A stretch of DNA of 64,000 bases from Amphiura filiformis. Taxonomy: Eukaryota; Echinodermata; Ophiuroidea; Amphilepidida; Amphiuridae. The position numbers and the translations under genes were made by a program. This document shows positions 25,238 through 37,967 of this stretch, one piece after another. The stretch spans positions 61,982,235 through 62,046,234 of the forward strand of contig NC_092628.1 of the NCBI RefSeq assembly GCF_039555335.1, read 5' to 3'. Within the stretch, counting starts at the first letter, position 1; each line of letters opens with the position of its first letter. The notes under the pieces are model-generated. The model made no database searches. It worked only from the letters and a program-made list of their open reading frames with translations, and was not told where the DNA came from.

Positions 25238-25712
25238 AATATTGAATGTTTATGAGTATAACAGTAAGAATATTTTCATGAGGTGAAATATGGTCTGTTC
25301 CATTCAACAAGGCTTTGCCAAGTTGAATGGAACAGTTCATATTTCACCGAATATTTTCATTGAACAAATAAAAACATTCAATATCAATTTGTTTTATATA
25401 ACTCATATAAAATTTTTATCTTCCACTTAATTTTAGAAATCACCAGGAAAACAAAATAAATTACAAAAATATTACAAACTGTATTTATTTTAGAAGCGAC
25501 ACCCACATCTATAATTGGCAAGTCGAGGTGGTTACCATTCGTGATATACGCCCGCATCTGTCAGAATTGCCATGGTAGCTGCGTGCCAGTGCAATGAAAA
25601 ATGGACTATTGCACTGGCATGGAGTGCAATAGTCTTTTTCTATAAATAGCACAAATATTCAATAGTAATTGGCCAATCAAATGATAAGAATCTTTGTATG
25701 AGTTATATATAT
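25238..25712. repeat. Foldback complex: hairpin (25238-25385) plus inverted-repeat element (25393-25712)
   Basis: GGTGAAATATGGTCTGTTCC and CCATTCAAC are mirrored by GTTGAATGGAACAG and TTCATATTTCACC around a 15-bp loop at about 25310. The outer ends ATTGAATGTTTA / AAACATTCAAT also pair. Immediately after, TATATAACTCATA-type ends at about 25393 and 25712 enclose a ~320-bp element whose right end has GATTCTTATCATTTGATTGG, similar to the element in PRADC1 intron 4. Confidence 0.6.
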
Positions 25713-26667
25713 GAAAATTTTGTAAGGCACATTTAATATTTTGTGCCTAAAAGCCTTAATGTACGATTTCCGTCAAAATTTAATTTTGTTATTCTTATTC
25801 AAAATGTTGAAATAATATTAGTAATAAATGGCGGGAAGGGTTGCTGTCCATTTTAAGCTGAAATAACAAGGTAAAGTGAAAGAATTCCCACTGGTTATTT
25901 TGGCCATTTAACATGCAGTTCTATGGGAGGACATAAAGTCATAATGTCGAACTTTGCTCTGTTGACCTACAAAGACAACAAATTTGGCCGATTAAATTTA
26001 TGTGCAAGTTGGGACATGTGTAAACATTACAAATATGCCAAAAAATCAGGTTTGAAAAAAACCCCAACCAATTTCATAATATAAGATCGTACATTATGGC
26101 TTTAAATGTATTCAAAAGTTTAGGTATTATGATGCACCATACTTGATGACAAATTGGCTATGCATGAACAGCAACTCATTTATTTGTTGTCTGACGTAGG
26201 TATGTTGTAGATGGTGTCTTTTTACAGTTGCTTATGTCTTCAGTTGAGTAATAAAACTAGTTCAAGTTCATGTAATGACCTTGGTAAATCCAAAATATAA
26301 TTATTGTCATATATAACATTCCAAAAACAATATAATGTTCATCTTAGCTTCTATGCCCAATTTCTCAAAGAAAGGCTTAAAAAGCCTAACATTTGATCTG
26401 GCTTCTAATGAGCCACAGCTTTCATAACTTGATTATTGTTCTTATCAATTTATATGTTTCCATAAAAAAGTATTGAAAAATCAAATTGACGTTTGGACTA
26501 AGTTGTTCAATCTTGGGAGTAACAACATTGTTAAGAGAACTAACATAAGTTCTTAAGCATCAAAATGGGTTTACTTTATTTTAAAAAATCTCTTGCTGGG
26601 ATTTCATTATGAAGGATGAAAGAGAAGTTGTTATATGGGTTCAAGTTTTGGTAGGGTGTAGAGTAAG

Positions 26668-27135
26668 TATGTGGGTCATTCCATCTCCACTCAACCCAAC
26701 CAATAGGTTGGCTGGTCACCCTCTCAGGTTGTGTTTTAAATCTGTTATATCAATGCCTTATGGGTCAACTTAACACATTGCAAGCTGTAAGATCTCATCA
26801 TGGTAATTTCTGAGTTATGGCTCGTCAAATTTGGGTGTTTTTTGACACAATTTCAATTTAAATATTTTGAATATGTGTGGTTATGGTGGATTATTTCTCA
26901 CATGGTAAACATGGGTTGGTATTTGGACAATTTTATGTGCATTTCAAGTGGGCAAATTGCGACAAAAATACCAAATATTGAACAAGCAATAACTCAGACA
27001 GGACAAGAAGTTGAGACCTACCATTTGAAATGTATTCAGTTGGCTCATATAGGGCTATGATATTAGTGATTTTATACTGGTGACTAACCAACCATTTATT
27101 AAAATTTGTTGGGTTGATATGGAATGACTCACATA
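26668..27135. mobile_element. 468-bp MITE (TIR TATGTGRGTCATTCCAT)
   Basis: TATGTGGGTCATTCCAT with a nearby CAACCCAAC at the left is mirrored by TATGTGAGTCATTCCATATC and AACCCAAC at the right. Interior non-coding. Confidence 0.7.
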
Positions 27136-29770
27136 TTAAACATACTTAGATGGGACTTGTCTTGCATGAAACAGTACAAGATATTTTTCACTATTATGAA
27201 TCAGAAGTGGTGAAGCAATAAAATGTTAGTTTTTCATTTCTGTGATATAGTCCGTTTATTTTTATGAGAGCCATGACAATGTGTGAAAAATATAACATGG
27301 TCATTATGAAATGTATAATGTTCCTTTAAATCTAGCATTTACAGTTAGGTATTTTGGATCTTGAGATATGAACACAATAATTGTGAAGGGAATTGACTTG
27401 ATATAGGCCTATGTTTGACTGCAACTCTATAGCGACAGTAGACTTCTCCGTAGTCCACTTGCCAATTGTGCACTACTCTGGCTATTACATTTAAGCTTAA
27501 AACTCTGATTTAATTAATGAGTGCACAATTGATAGATTTTCACAACTGATCTTTTCAGTCACCGTACGCCCTCTGTTTGCTAGCTTCCCAAGTGGACTAC
27601 TGACTTTGCCTTGAGAGTTAGGCCAATTTCTGGCCTAACTAAAATTGGTGATGATGTAATGCATCTTTAAAAATGAATCTGGCTTGTGATTGGTCGCCCA
27701 GATCTCGTTATTGTTTAAATCCTCCCGACGCGTACTGGTACCATTATAATTATACATGGTACATAACTATCTAGGGAATGCGGCGCTTTTGTGCTGGTGG
27801 ATGAACGTATGCATCTAGCGCGTATTGTACCACCATGCTTAGTCTTGTGGTTAGATTTTATTGATAAACAAGTATGATTGACAGTGTGTGAGTCCGGGAT
27901 AAAGTTCTGCTTAAAAGTGAAAGTCCATAGTCGGTTTTTCGGATAATAAACTGGCAGATTCTAAAATTAGAATTGTTCAGTATTGAAGTGTCATTATAAT
28001 TATGCCATTATGATATGTTGCATTCAATAATATAAGCCTACGTACGCGTAGGGCCTATACTTTACTTTTACTGTCACAAATATAATTATATAGCCTAAAC
28101 TTTTTCATAACCATTTTATACTAGTATTTTGATGTACTAAATATCAGTATAATTTCGAGTTCAACTGAATGCGTTCATCATGATTAATAACATTTTTATT
28201 TATCAAAAATCGACTATGGCATAGTCTATAGCGACAGTACCTTGTAGCGTACCAAGACTTCTGGACATTTTTGGGGTGGGGTGGGGGTTGTGGCAAGAGG
28301 GAGCAGAGCAACTTTTAAGGGGGCAAAAGTTGACGAAAATTGTAAAAAATGGGCTAAAAAGTACAAAAAAAAGCTTAAATATCTAGGCGACATTAGCATA
28401 GAAAAATATGGGGGGGGGGGAGGAAGCACGGTCAAAAATCAGGGGTACTGAGGAGTGCACATAATGCACATGATCTCACATCTTAATATTGAGTGCCCCC
28501 TCCCCCCGACCGACACTGTCTTTATAAAAGCGAAACTATTTATTGACTAATATAATTCACTCCTAATTTATCAAGTACGCTTTTGATTTCGACCATTATC
28601 TTCTGCATAAAAATTAATAGTGCAAATAAAATTGTTTTGGTACCACGAATGGAGCTATGTGAGTGCCGTGTGAGAGTGCAAATACTAAACGGAGAAAAGG
28701 GAAATTGTGAAATCGATATCTTCTATCGCGCAGAGCATCAAAAATATCAATTTTCTACGCATCCGAAACCATGCATGAAGCAGGTCACTAATGACGGAAA
28801 GCAATGTGCGTCTTACGCCAAGATTATAGGTTTTTGACCTATGAATTGCGTCGATTGCTTTGAAAGAAGGGGGGGGAGGGGGGGAGGACAGAATGAAAAA
28901 AGAAGATAGATTTTCAATTCCACTGAACTAGAATGTTATGCTAGAAACATACCTCGTATAGCTGGTAATTCTTGAATTAAAATTGATATGATCTGAGACG
29001 AATATTCGTCTCAGATATCTTTAAAAAAGGAATCATTGCAAAACATTGCATTTAATCGACGATTGGCATTGATCTGTTTAATTGATCGATTGTCATGACG
29101 TAGTCAAATGATTAGTTGTGTTCTTGCCGCTGATTAGGCCTACACGTTATTTAGCAACAAGTTTCAAGACCGTCAGCGCCTCTGAACGCAATTAAACAGA
29201 TGCTCATTTTGACTTGCGACAAGGCGCTCATGCAGTATTTTAATTTCAAATTAAAACTGGATCAGAGGGCGAAGACTTCTTTGGGACATCTTTATGGACG
29301 TACATGCTTTACGGAAAACACACTTGTAATTTTGTACTACGATAAAAAGCAAAGATCTGCGAAAATAATGGCATAATATGTTTACTCGTCTGTAGTGATT
29401 TCAATATCAAGGAAGATTGAAGACCACGGATATTCTCGTAACTGTTCTTACTAGAAAACACCTGTCGCTACATCGGTTACAATCCGTACAACAATGTCGA
29501 TGTAGCCTGGAGCTACTTACAAAAACAAAACCGGTAGAGCTGCAAAGAAACACTCGAGAAAATAAGAAAAAAATCATCGAAATCATTGCAGCTGCATTGT
29601 CGGATACGACGCGACAATTCCCGCAGAAAATAGAACTTTCTCTGAACACTATTATAAACTAACATTTAACACGCCAGTCACGTCCACTGAAATGTTAATA
29701 TTTATCGTTATCATTTTAATGTGACACGAATTACATATTTTGGATCATCTCTGTAGCCGTCTCATCTCTT
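27136..29770. other. Non-coding stretch with small repeats
   Basis: Contains an inverted pair GTAGTCCACTTG / CAAGTGGACTAC (about 27452-27600), 15-bp direct repeats TCTATAGCGACAGTA (27426 and 28225), a 26-bp perfect palindrome (28991-29016), and G-rich tracts at 28409-28420 and 28869-28887. No gene recognised. Confidence 0.45.
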
Positions 29771-29777
29771 TTTTGAA

Positions 29778-30317
29778 ATGAATCCGAAAGAAATGCATAA
29801 GCCAATGCCTGTTAGTGCTCCTTTAGCAGTAAAACGTATGGGTATGTACGGGACACTACCCGAAGACTATTTCATCCTCATGGGTCGCAAAGAGAATCCT
29901 GTACTGAACGGTGCAACTGGTAAAAAAACTAGGTCAGAAGACAAAATCAAAGGTCGACCATCATATATGCAACCAACACAGACATCAAGAAGGAAAGATC
30001 TTGGCATGGCATACCTCAAACGACCAACTGCGCGTAAAATTGTATTACCAACGGAGCCAGATATTAAGTTGTACGGTCCTCCGGTGAGTCTTGCAATAGT
30101 ACAACAGGAGACGAAGCGGCAGGTCAAACAACAGGATGAAGAAGTGGAACGTCATCGTTTGATACCAGGGGAAACTGTCGGGAAGAAGATTGCCAAGGAA
30201 CGCCAAGTAACTGAGAAAGAAATGCAACAGATTAAATCCACTTGTAGATACGTCAGAAGGAAAGGAAGTAGCGTGGATCCACCTTGGAACTATAAAATGG
30301 GTGCAACCAGGAGATGA
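29778..30317 (+). CDS. Putative intronless gene, basic 179-residue protein of unknown function
   Basis: A clean ATG-to-TGA frame of 179 codons, unusually long for non-repeat DNA in this window. The product is basic and hydrophilic with no membrane segment, and carries motifs such as GMYGTLPEDYFILMGRKENP, AYLKRPTARKIVLPTEPD and PPWNYKMGATRR. A poly(A) signal AATAAA lies at 30599-30604, about 280 bp past the stop, as expected for a complete 3' end. I do not recognise the family. The composition (charged, proline-rich, K/R-rich) would fit a cytoskeletal or ciliary accessory protein, but that is a guess. The start could be later (ATG at codon 6 or 21). Confidence 0.5.
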   Translation: MNPKEMHKPMPVSAPLAVKRMGMYGTLPEDYFILMGRKENPVLNGATGKKTRSEDKIKGRPSYMQPTQTSRRKDLGMAYLKRPTARKIVLPTEPDIKLYGPPVSLAIVQQETKRQVKQQDEEVERHRLIPGETVGKKIAKERQVTEKEMQQIKSTCRYVRRKGSSVDPPWNYKMGATRR

Positions 30318-30598
30318 TGGCGTTAATTCTTTCTGTGATCACAAAGTAGATTGACTTATAGTGATGATGAGAGGCGAAATGTGATGACTGGAATCATTTA
30401 AAATCTATGCTGGACTCAATTTTGTAGGCAGCCAACCAAGGTACATGATACGAGATGATAATTTGCGATGCAATTTGTGACGATATGTGATTGCAATATG
30501 TACGTTTGAGTGTTTAGCCAAACTATACTGCATGACAGGAATTGGAATATAGCTGAACACTTTCTTCATCATGAGTTATACTAGAATTCTTACAGATC

Positions 30599-30604
30599 AA
30601 TAAA
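30599..30604 (+). terminator. Poly(A) signal AATAAA of the 179-codon ORF
   Basis: Canonical hexamer 282 bp after the stop codon, before the duplicated region begins at about 30646. Confidence 0.4.
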
Positions 30605-30645
30605 ATTGAGTTGCATTCTAACGTTTCAATCACTTGCCTCGCCTT

Positions 30646-31310
30646 GTTCACCTAAATCTTGCCCGGGTGAAAAAGTCTGCCAGGGAAATCTTGCAGCCAA
30701 TATGGATCTTAAAGAAAGCGACTTTGTATGTTGTTCAGAAACACGCAGGCACCACAAGAGTTAGTTGTGAAAGCAACAATGAACCTGGTGATACTATTTA
30801 TGGTGCGAGTTTGCTTCTACGGTATTTTCTAACCAATAGACTATTACAATATACAATGCATTGACCGATTTCAATTCCGTTGATGCTTTAATAAAGCTCA
30901 TTCATAGAAACATTAAATAACGTGTTTCTGCTGCGCTTAATTTTGAGGTGATATGCCTACTATTAGTAAAGCAATGCAGGTTACTGATTTAAAGCGATTT
31001 TCGGTTGCAGGCAACACAACATGCTCATGGATATATCTTTGTCACTATTCTGAAAGGATGTTCAGATTTATGTGACGGAAATGACATTTTACCCCTCAAG
31101 GACAGTTTCTTCGCGTCACAAATGCACATTTGGTTCTTCCATCGTCAAGATAACCATTACTCAACTCACAGATCCTGGTTCCAGGATCTGTGCTCAACTG
31201 TAGTAACACAACATTATAAATATGATGAGAAATTAATTACATTCACAAATTATTATAATTAGATATTTGACAGCAATGATCATTGATCAATAAACATATT
31301 TAATAGATTT
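30646..31310 (+). repeat. Local duplication, copy 1
   Basis: Starting at CTTGTTCACCTAAATCTTGC, this matches 31480-31985 in order: a ~200-bp near-identical segment, then a patchier match through ATTTAAAGCGATTTTCGG, TCTGAAAGGAT, CTTCGCGTCACA and ACTCAACTGTAG. The first part is open in one frame for about 40 codons with several cysteines (CSPKSCPGEKVC ... DFVCCSET) and ends in TAG. Confidence 0.85.
31167..31192. repeat. 26-bp perfect hairpin flanked by 7-bp direct repeats
   Basis: CACAGATCCTGG and CCAGGATCTGTG are separated by TT. CTCAACT flanks both sides (31160-31166, 31193-31199). The sister duplication has a single CTCAACT at 31849-31855 and no hairpin, so this looks like an insertion. Confidence 0.8.
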
Positions 31311-31479
31311 ATATCAATGTCGTTGCTAACCATGCTAACCATGCTAACATAATTAATATACCATGACTGAACACATTCATTCGGTCTTGGAAGCAAAAAC
31401 TGGCCGTGGTGGAAACGTGAAAAAATGGCGTCGAGAAGGGTGTCTTATACTAAGGGGAGGAAACAAGAAAAATAAGGGG

Positions 31480-31985
31480 TCTTGTTCACCTAAATCTTGC
31501 CCGGGTGAAAAAGTCTGCCAGGGAAATCTTGCAGCCAATATGGATCTTAAAGAAAGTGACTTTGTATGTTGCTCAGAAACACGCATGCACCACAAGATTT
31601 AGTTGTAAAAGCAACAATGAACCTGGCGATACTATTTATGGTGCGAGTTAGCTTCTACGGTATTTTCTAACCAATAGACTATATGCAAAAGTGCAACTGA
31701 TTTAAAGCGATTTTCGGCTGCAGGGATATCTTTGTCACTATTCTGAAAGGATATTCAGAACTTCGGTGACAGAAATAGCTAGAAATGACATTTTAGGCAC
31801 TTTCTTCGCGTCACATGAACACATTGATTTGTCTTCCATCGCCATTTACTCAACTGTAGTACTAGTATCACAATTCACAACATTGCAAATATATGCGGAG
31901 AAATTAATTACATTCAGAAATAATCTTTTTATAATTATATAGATTTCTGACAGCAATAATCAATAAACATATCGTTGCTATAATA
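31480..31985 (+). repeat. Local duplication, copy 2
   Basis: Second copy of the segment at 30646-31310, shortened by several internal deletions. The Cys-rich frame is also open here and continues upstream to an ATG at 31363 (about 79 codons). Substitutions in the shared Cys-rich part include two silent changes, with replacements only at the C-terminal end. Confidence 0.85.
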
Positions 31986-32519
31986 TAACCATGCTAACGT
32001 TATTAATATTACCACGATTGAACACACTCATATAGCCATGATGCCAAATGTATAGTAGCTTATAGTGTCTTAAGAATATAGGTTAGCATAGGCCTATAGG
32101 TTAGCATAGTCTAATGCCTTTTAGTTTTAAGTGTAATGATATTTTGCTCTTCACCAGATTTTCTGCTAAATATGAAAGGAAATGTCTATTTTAACCCAAC
32201 TACAAAATCCATATCTCTAATTTAACAAGAGCAATGAAATCATGCATCTCGTTGCAAAATCCCACTCGCAGCGGCAATTTAGCCACAGTTTTTTCTGCTG
32301 CGGATAAAATCTGCTGCATTGACAAAATGTTGGTAAGAAGAACAAAAGATATACAAGCCCTGTTTTTAGTATAATACAAAACAATCATTTAATGGCAAAT
32401 TTTAGGGGAGAACCAACAATGCAACGTTTGCCGCAACGTAAAATACACCGACGCATAAACTCCCCCCCCACCGGGCACTCATAATGGAAACGCAGGGATG
32501 ATTGACTTGCAAGTAAGGA

Positions 32520-32746
32520 TACATTGCTGACAGGTTTTAAACCAAGAGGAAGTGTGGTTGTTAATCAATGAGAATCCTACATTCGGTAAGAATCATTCTG
32601 TTGCTGAAAGGGGGTTGCCAAAAGGGTGTCATTCAGTGTGCGTTATCAAAAATGGGGGTCAGCAACAGAATGATTCTTACCGAATGTAGGATTCTCATTG
32701 ATTAACAACCACACTTCCTCTTGGTTTAAAACCTGTCAGCAATGTA
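32520..32746. repeat. Perfect inverted repeat, 88-bp arms, 51-bp loop
   Basis: Arms 32520-32607 and 32659-32746 are exact reverse complements as far as I can compare. Outer ends are TACATTGCTGACAGG. The last 26 bp of the right arm are tandemly duplicated (32721-32746 and 32747-32772). No coding capacity. Either a foldback transposon or a recent inverted duplication. Confidence 0.92.
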
Positions 32747-32905
32747 TTGGTTTAAAACCTGTCAGCAATGTATCCATGTGATTTGCATAAAGAATATAGA
32801 TTCCTATTTAAATGTCAGTTTTCACTAATCACATTGCCCCCTTTTAATTTCGAACAAATGAGATAAAACGGAGAAAATTGTTATTTCAGCTTATTTCTTT
32901 CCCAA

Positions 32906-32990
32906 CAAGAATTAACTCAGGGTCCGTGCCCTTATTTGCTGGTGGGAATTTTACGGGAGGGCACTTAGGTTGTGCCTAAAATGGAAAGCC
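32906..32990. mobile_element. MITE, family A, partial inverted copy
   Basis: On the minus strand it contains TTTTAGGCACAACCT, CCCACCAGCAAATAAGGGCA and GTTAATTC, matching the interiors of the copies at 1860 and 15836. Confidence 0.55.
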
Positions 32991-34252
32991 TGCATGGTCT
33001 ATATTTTGTAGGTTAAGAAAGTAGACAAAGTATAGGACTTGAATTAATAATTCATGATGGTTCTGACGAGATGTCACAAGACAATTCTCAATCTATAACA
33101 TAATTATTTTGATATTAATCCGCGATGTTATATGGCCCGCCGATTACGAGCTGATCAAAGTATAGGCCTACAAGTATTTCTTTTTCATTCCTTCAGTGGA
33201 ACAATATAGTACTTGTCGTCATATCTTTTTAAAACGGGCCAGACACTAAACAAACGAAAGGGTATAAAGTATAATTCATTGAGCATTAATGATTAATGAT
33301 AAAGTATGTTATTTTGAGGACATGTCATGGATATATTGACATCTAGAAATACATATGTCAGGACCCGTTATCATAAAGTGTCTCTGCAGTATATATTGAT
33401 CAATTTCAGGGTTTCTTTAATACAAAATGTTGCTACAGCACGTTCATATGATGTGTATAGTGTGTAAACAACATACATACAGGTTGTCCGCACGATCCTT
33501 AAACTCGGATGACGAATAAATAAAATCGAAATATATGAGGTATTTCAAAACTGTTCTGTAAAGAGATTTAATCGGCTTTTAAATGTAAACATTATTCCAC
33601 TTCAATTGGTGGTCTAGAATAAAAGGGGTCGAAAATTGGGAGATTTCGCCAAAAATTCATATTTTTGGCCTTACTTGGTCAATAATTAAAAAAAACTCAC
33701 TCGCTCTAAAACACCACCAGGCTGACCCAAACTCTCTCTAATACCCCACCCAGCCATCACTCTCTCTTATACTCCACCAGACACTCACTCGCTCTAAAAC
33801 ACCAACAGGCTGACCCATACTCTCTCTAATACCCCACCAAGCCTTCACTCTCTCTTATACTCCACCAGACACCCACTCGCTCTAAAACACCAACAGGCTG
33901 ACCCATACTCTCTCTAATACCCCACCAAGTCTTCACTCTCTCTTATACTCCACCAGACACTCACTCGCTCTAAAACACCACCAGGCTGACCCCAACTCTC
34001 TCTAATACCCCACCCAGCCATCACTCTCTCTTATACTCCACCAGACACTCACTAGCTCTAAAACACCCCCAGATTGGCGCACACTCTCTCTAATACCTCA
34101 CCAGACCCTCACTCTCTCTTATAATCCACCAGACACTCACTCGTTCTAAAACACCACCAGGCTGGCCCAAACTCTCTCTAATACCCCACCAAGCCATCAC
34201 TCTCTCTTATACTCCATCAGACCCTCACTCTCTCTGAAACACCACCAGACTG

Positions 34253-34772
34253 GAGAATACCCCTTTAATCCCAAAACATTGTGTCCCTTTAAGCGGTTAA
34301 CCTCTTAACCCCCATTGTACGTCTTGACGTATATTTGAAGCCTTCATCATTGCAAATACAGGTATCTACCAAAATGCTACCTATTGCGATACACTGTGTT
34401 AACCGGTCGTACCTATTTTGCTTTTTAATGCATATGAACTTTGACCTCTGGGGTTGCGGCTAGCATAGCATACTTCTAGGGTCATAGACCATCATTGTAC
34501 CAAGTATGAACCCTGAGGGCGCTATAGTAGTTGAGCTAGAGCTGTTTGAAATTTTACACATATTGCCCCCTGTAGCCCATGACCTTTGACCTTTGGGGTC
34601 AGGGGTACCCTAGGATGTATCTAGGGGTCATAGGCCATCATTGTACCAAGTATGGGCCCAGGGGCTACTTTAGTTCCTGAGCTAGAGGGGTGCAAAGGAC
34701 TGATCTTGAGAAGGAGAAGGAGAACTAGAAACCACAGTTGTGTTTGACCAAACACGAATATCTATGCCCGTG
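34253..34772. repeat. Conserved array module, copy 1
   Basis: Runs from GAGAATACCCCTTTAATCCC through two related ~150-bp segments (AAGTATGAACCCTGAGGGCG and AAGTATGGGCCCAGG contexts), a DR1 motif TGACCTTTGACCT (34580-34592), a GGAGAA tract, the stem-loop GTGTTTGACCAAACAC and TATCTATGCCCGTG (34759-34772). It joins directly to the next minisatellite block. Confidence 0.9.
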
Positions 34773-36142
34773 GCCCACACTCTCTCTAACACCCCACCAG
34801 ACCATCACTCTCTTATACTCCACCAGACACTCACTCGCTCTAAAACACCACCAGACTGGACCACACTCTCTCTAATACCCCACCAGACCCTCACTCTGTC
34901 TTATACTCCACCAGACACTCACTCGCTCTAAAACACCATCAGACTGACCCATACTCTCTCTAATGCCCCACCAGACCCCACTCTCTCTTATACTCCACCA
35001 GACACTCACACGCTCTAAAACACCAACAGGCTGACCCATACTCTCTCTAATACCCCACTAAGCCTTCACTCTCTCTTATACTCCACTATACACTCACTCT
35101 CTCTAAAACACCACCAGGCTGACCCATACTCTCTCTAATACCCTACCAAGCCTTCACTCTCTCTTATACCTCATCAGACCATCAATCTCTCTAAAACACC
35201 ACCAGACTGGACCACATTCTCTCTAATACCCCCCCAGACCCTCTCTCTTATACTCCACCAGACACTCACTCGCTCTAAAACACCACCAGGCTGACCCAAA
35301 CTCTCTCTAATACCCCACCAAGCCAACACTCTCTCTTATACTCCACCAGACACTCACTAGCTCTAAAACACCACCAGACTGGCACACACTCTTTCTAATA
35401 CCCCACCAGACCCTCACCATCTCTTATACGCCACCAGACACTCACTCGCTCTAAAACACCACCAGGCTGACCCAAACTCTCTCTAATACCACACCCAGCC
35501 ATCACTCTCTCTTATACTCCACCAGACACTCACTCGCTCTAAAACACCAACAGGCTGACCCATACTCTCTCTAATACCCCACCAAGCCTTCACTCTCTCT
35601 TATACTCCACCAGACACTCACTCGCTCTAAAACACCAACAGGCTGACCCATACTCTCTCTAATACCCCACCAAGCCTTCACTCTCTCTTATACTCCACCA
35701 GACACTCACTCGCTCTAAAACACCACCAGGCTGACCCCAACTCTCTCTAATACCCCACCCAGCCATCACTCTCTCTTATACTCCACCAGACACTCACTAG
35801 CTCTAAAACACCCCCAGATTGGCGCACACTCTCTCTAATACCTCACCAGACCCTCACTCTCTCTTGTAATCCACCAGACACTCACTCGCTCTAAAACACC
35901 ACCAGGCTGGCCCAAACTCTCTTTAATACCCCAGACACTCACTAGCTCTAAAACACCCCCAGATTGGCGCACACTCTCTCTAATACCTCACCAGACCCTC
36001 ACTCTCTCTTATAATCCACCAGACACTCACTCGCTCTAAAACACCACCAGGCTGGCCCAAACTCTCTCTAATACCCCACCAAGCCATCACTCTCTCTTAT
36101 ACTGCATCAGACCCTCACTCTCTCTGAAACACCACCAGACTG

Positions 36143-36745
36143 GAGAATACCCCTTTAATCCCAAAACATTATGTCCCTTTAAGCGGCTAACCTCTTAACC
36201 CCATTGTACGTCTTGACGTATATTTGAAGCCTTCATCATTGCAAATACAGGTAGCTACCAAAATGCTACCTATTGCGATACACTGTGTTAACCGGTCGTA
36301 CCTATCTTGCTTTTTAAAGCATATGAACTTTGACCTCTGGGGTTGCGGCTAGCATAGCATACTTCTAGGGTCATAGGCCATCATTGTTCCAAGTATGAAC
36401 CCTGTGGGCGCTATAGTAGTTGAGCTAGAGCTGTTTGAAATTTTACACATATTGCCCCCTGTAGCCCATGACCTTTGACCTTTGGGGTCGGGGGTACCCT
36501 AGGATGTATCTAGGGGTCATGGGCCATCATTGTACCAAGTATGGGCCCAGGGGCTACTTTAGTTCCTGAGCTAGAGGGGTGCAAAGGACTGATCTTGAGA
36601 AGGAGAAGGAGAAGGAGGAGAAGGAGAAGGAGAAGGAGAATCCGAAGACTAAACAGAACAAATACAATATCTATGCCCCGTTGCACGGGCATAGATAACT
36701 AAAACCACAGTTGTGTTTGACCAAACACGAATATCTATGCCCGTG
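36143..36745. repeat. Conserved array module, copy 2
   Basis: Same order as copy 1, with a longer GGAGAA tract (about 36597-36639), a complete TATCTATGCCCC...CACGGGCATAGATA hairpin at 36668-36697, then the stem-loop and head TATCTATGCCCGTG at 36732-36745. DR1 motif at 36469-36481. Confidence 0.9.
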
Positions 36746-37967
36746 GCCCACACTCTCTCTAACACCCCACCAGACCATCACTCTCTTATACTCCAACAGA
36801 CACTCACTCGCTCTAAAACACCACCAGACTGGACCACACTCTCTCTAATACCCCACCAGACCCTCACTCTCTCTTATACTCCACCAGACACTCACTCGCT
36901 CTAAAACACCATCAGACTGACCCATACTCTCTAATGCCCCACCAAACCCCCACTCTGTCTTATTATACTCCACCAGACACTAACACGCTCTAAAACACCA
37001 ACAGGCTGACCCATACTCTCTCTAATACCCCACTAAGCCTTCACTCTCTCTTATACTCCACTATACACTCACTCTCTCTAAAACACCACCAGGCTGACCC
37101 ATACTCTCTCTAATACCCTACCAAGCCTTCACTCTCTCTTATACCTCATCAGACCATCAATCTCTAAAACACCACCGGACTGGACCACATTCTCTAATAC
37201 CCCACCAGACCCTCTCTCTTATACGCCACCAGACACTCACTCGCTCTAAAACACCACCAGGCTGACCCAAACTCTCTCTAATACGCCACCAAGCCATCAC
37301 TCTCTTATACTCCACCAGACACTCTCTAGCTCTAAAACACCACCAGACTGACACACACTCTTTCTAATACCCCACCAGACCCTCACTCTCTCTTATACGC
37401 CACCAGACACTCACTCGCTCTAAAACACCACCAGGCTGACCCAAACTCTCTCTAATACCACACCCAGCCATCACTCTCTCTTATACTCCACCAGACACTC
37501 ACTCGCTCTAAAACACCAACAGGCTGACCCATACTCTCTCTAATACCCCACCAAGCCTTCACTCTCTCTTATACTCCACCAGACACTCACTCGCTCTAAA
37601 ACACCAACAGGCTGACCCATACTCTCTCTAATACCCCAGCAAGCCTTCACTCTCTCTTATACTCCACCAGACACTCAGTCGCTCTAAAACACCACCAGGC
37701 TGACCCCAACTCTCTCTAATACCCCACCCAGCCATCACTCGCTCATATACTCCACCAGACACTCACTAGCTCTAAAACACCCCGAGATTGGCGCACACTC
37801 TCTCTAATACCTCACCAGACCCTCACTCTCTCTTATAATCCACCAGACACTCACTCGCTCTAAAACACCACCAGGCTGGCCCAAACTCTCTCTAATACCC
37901 CACCAAGCCATCACTCTCTCTTATACTCCATCAGACCCTCACTCTCTCTGAAACACCACCAGACTGG

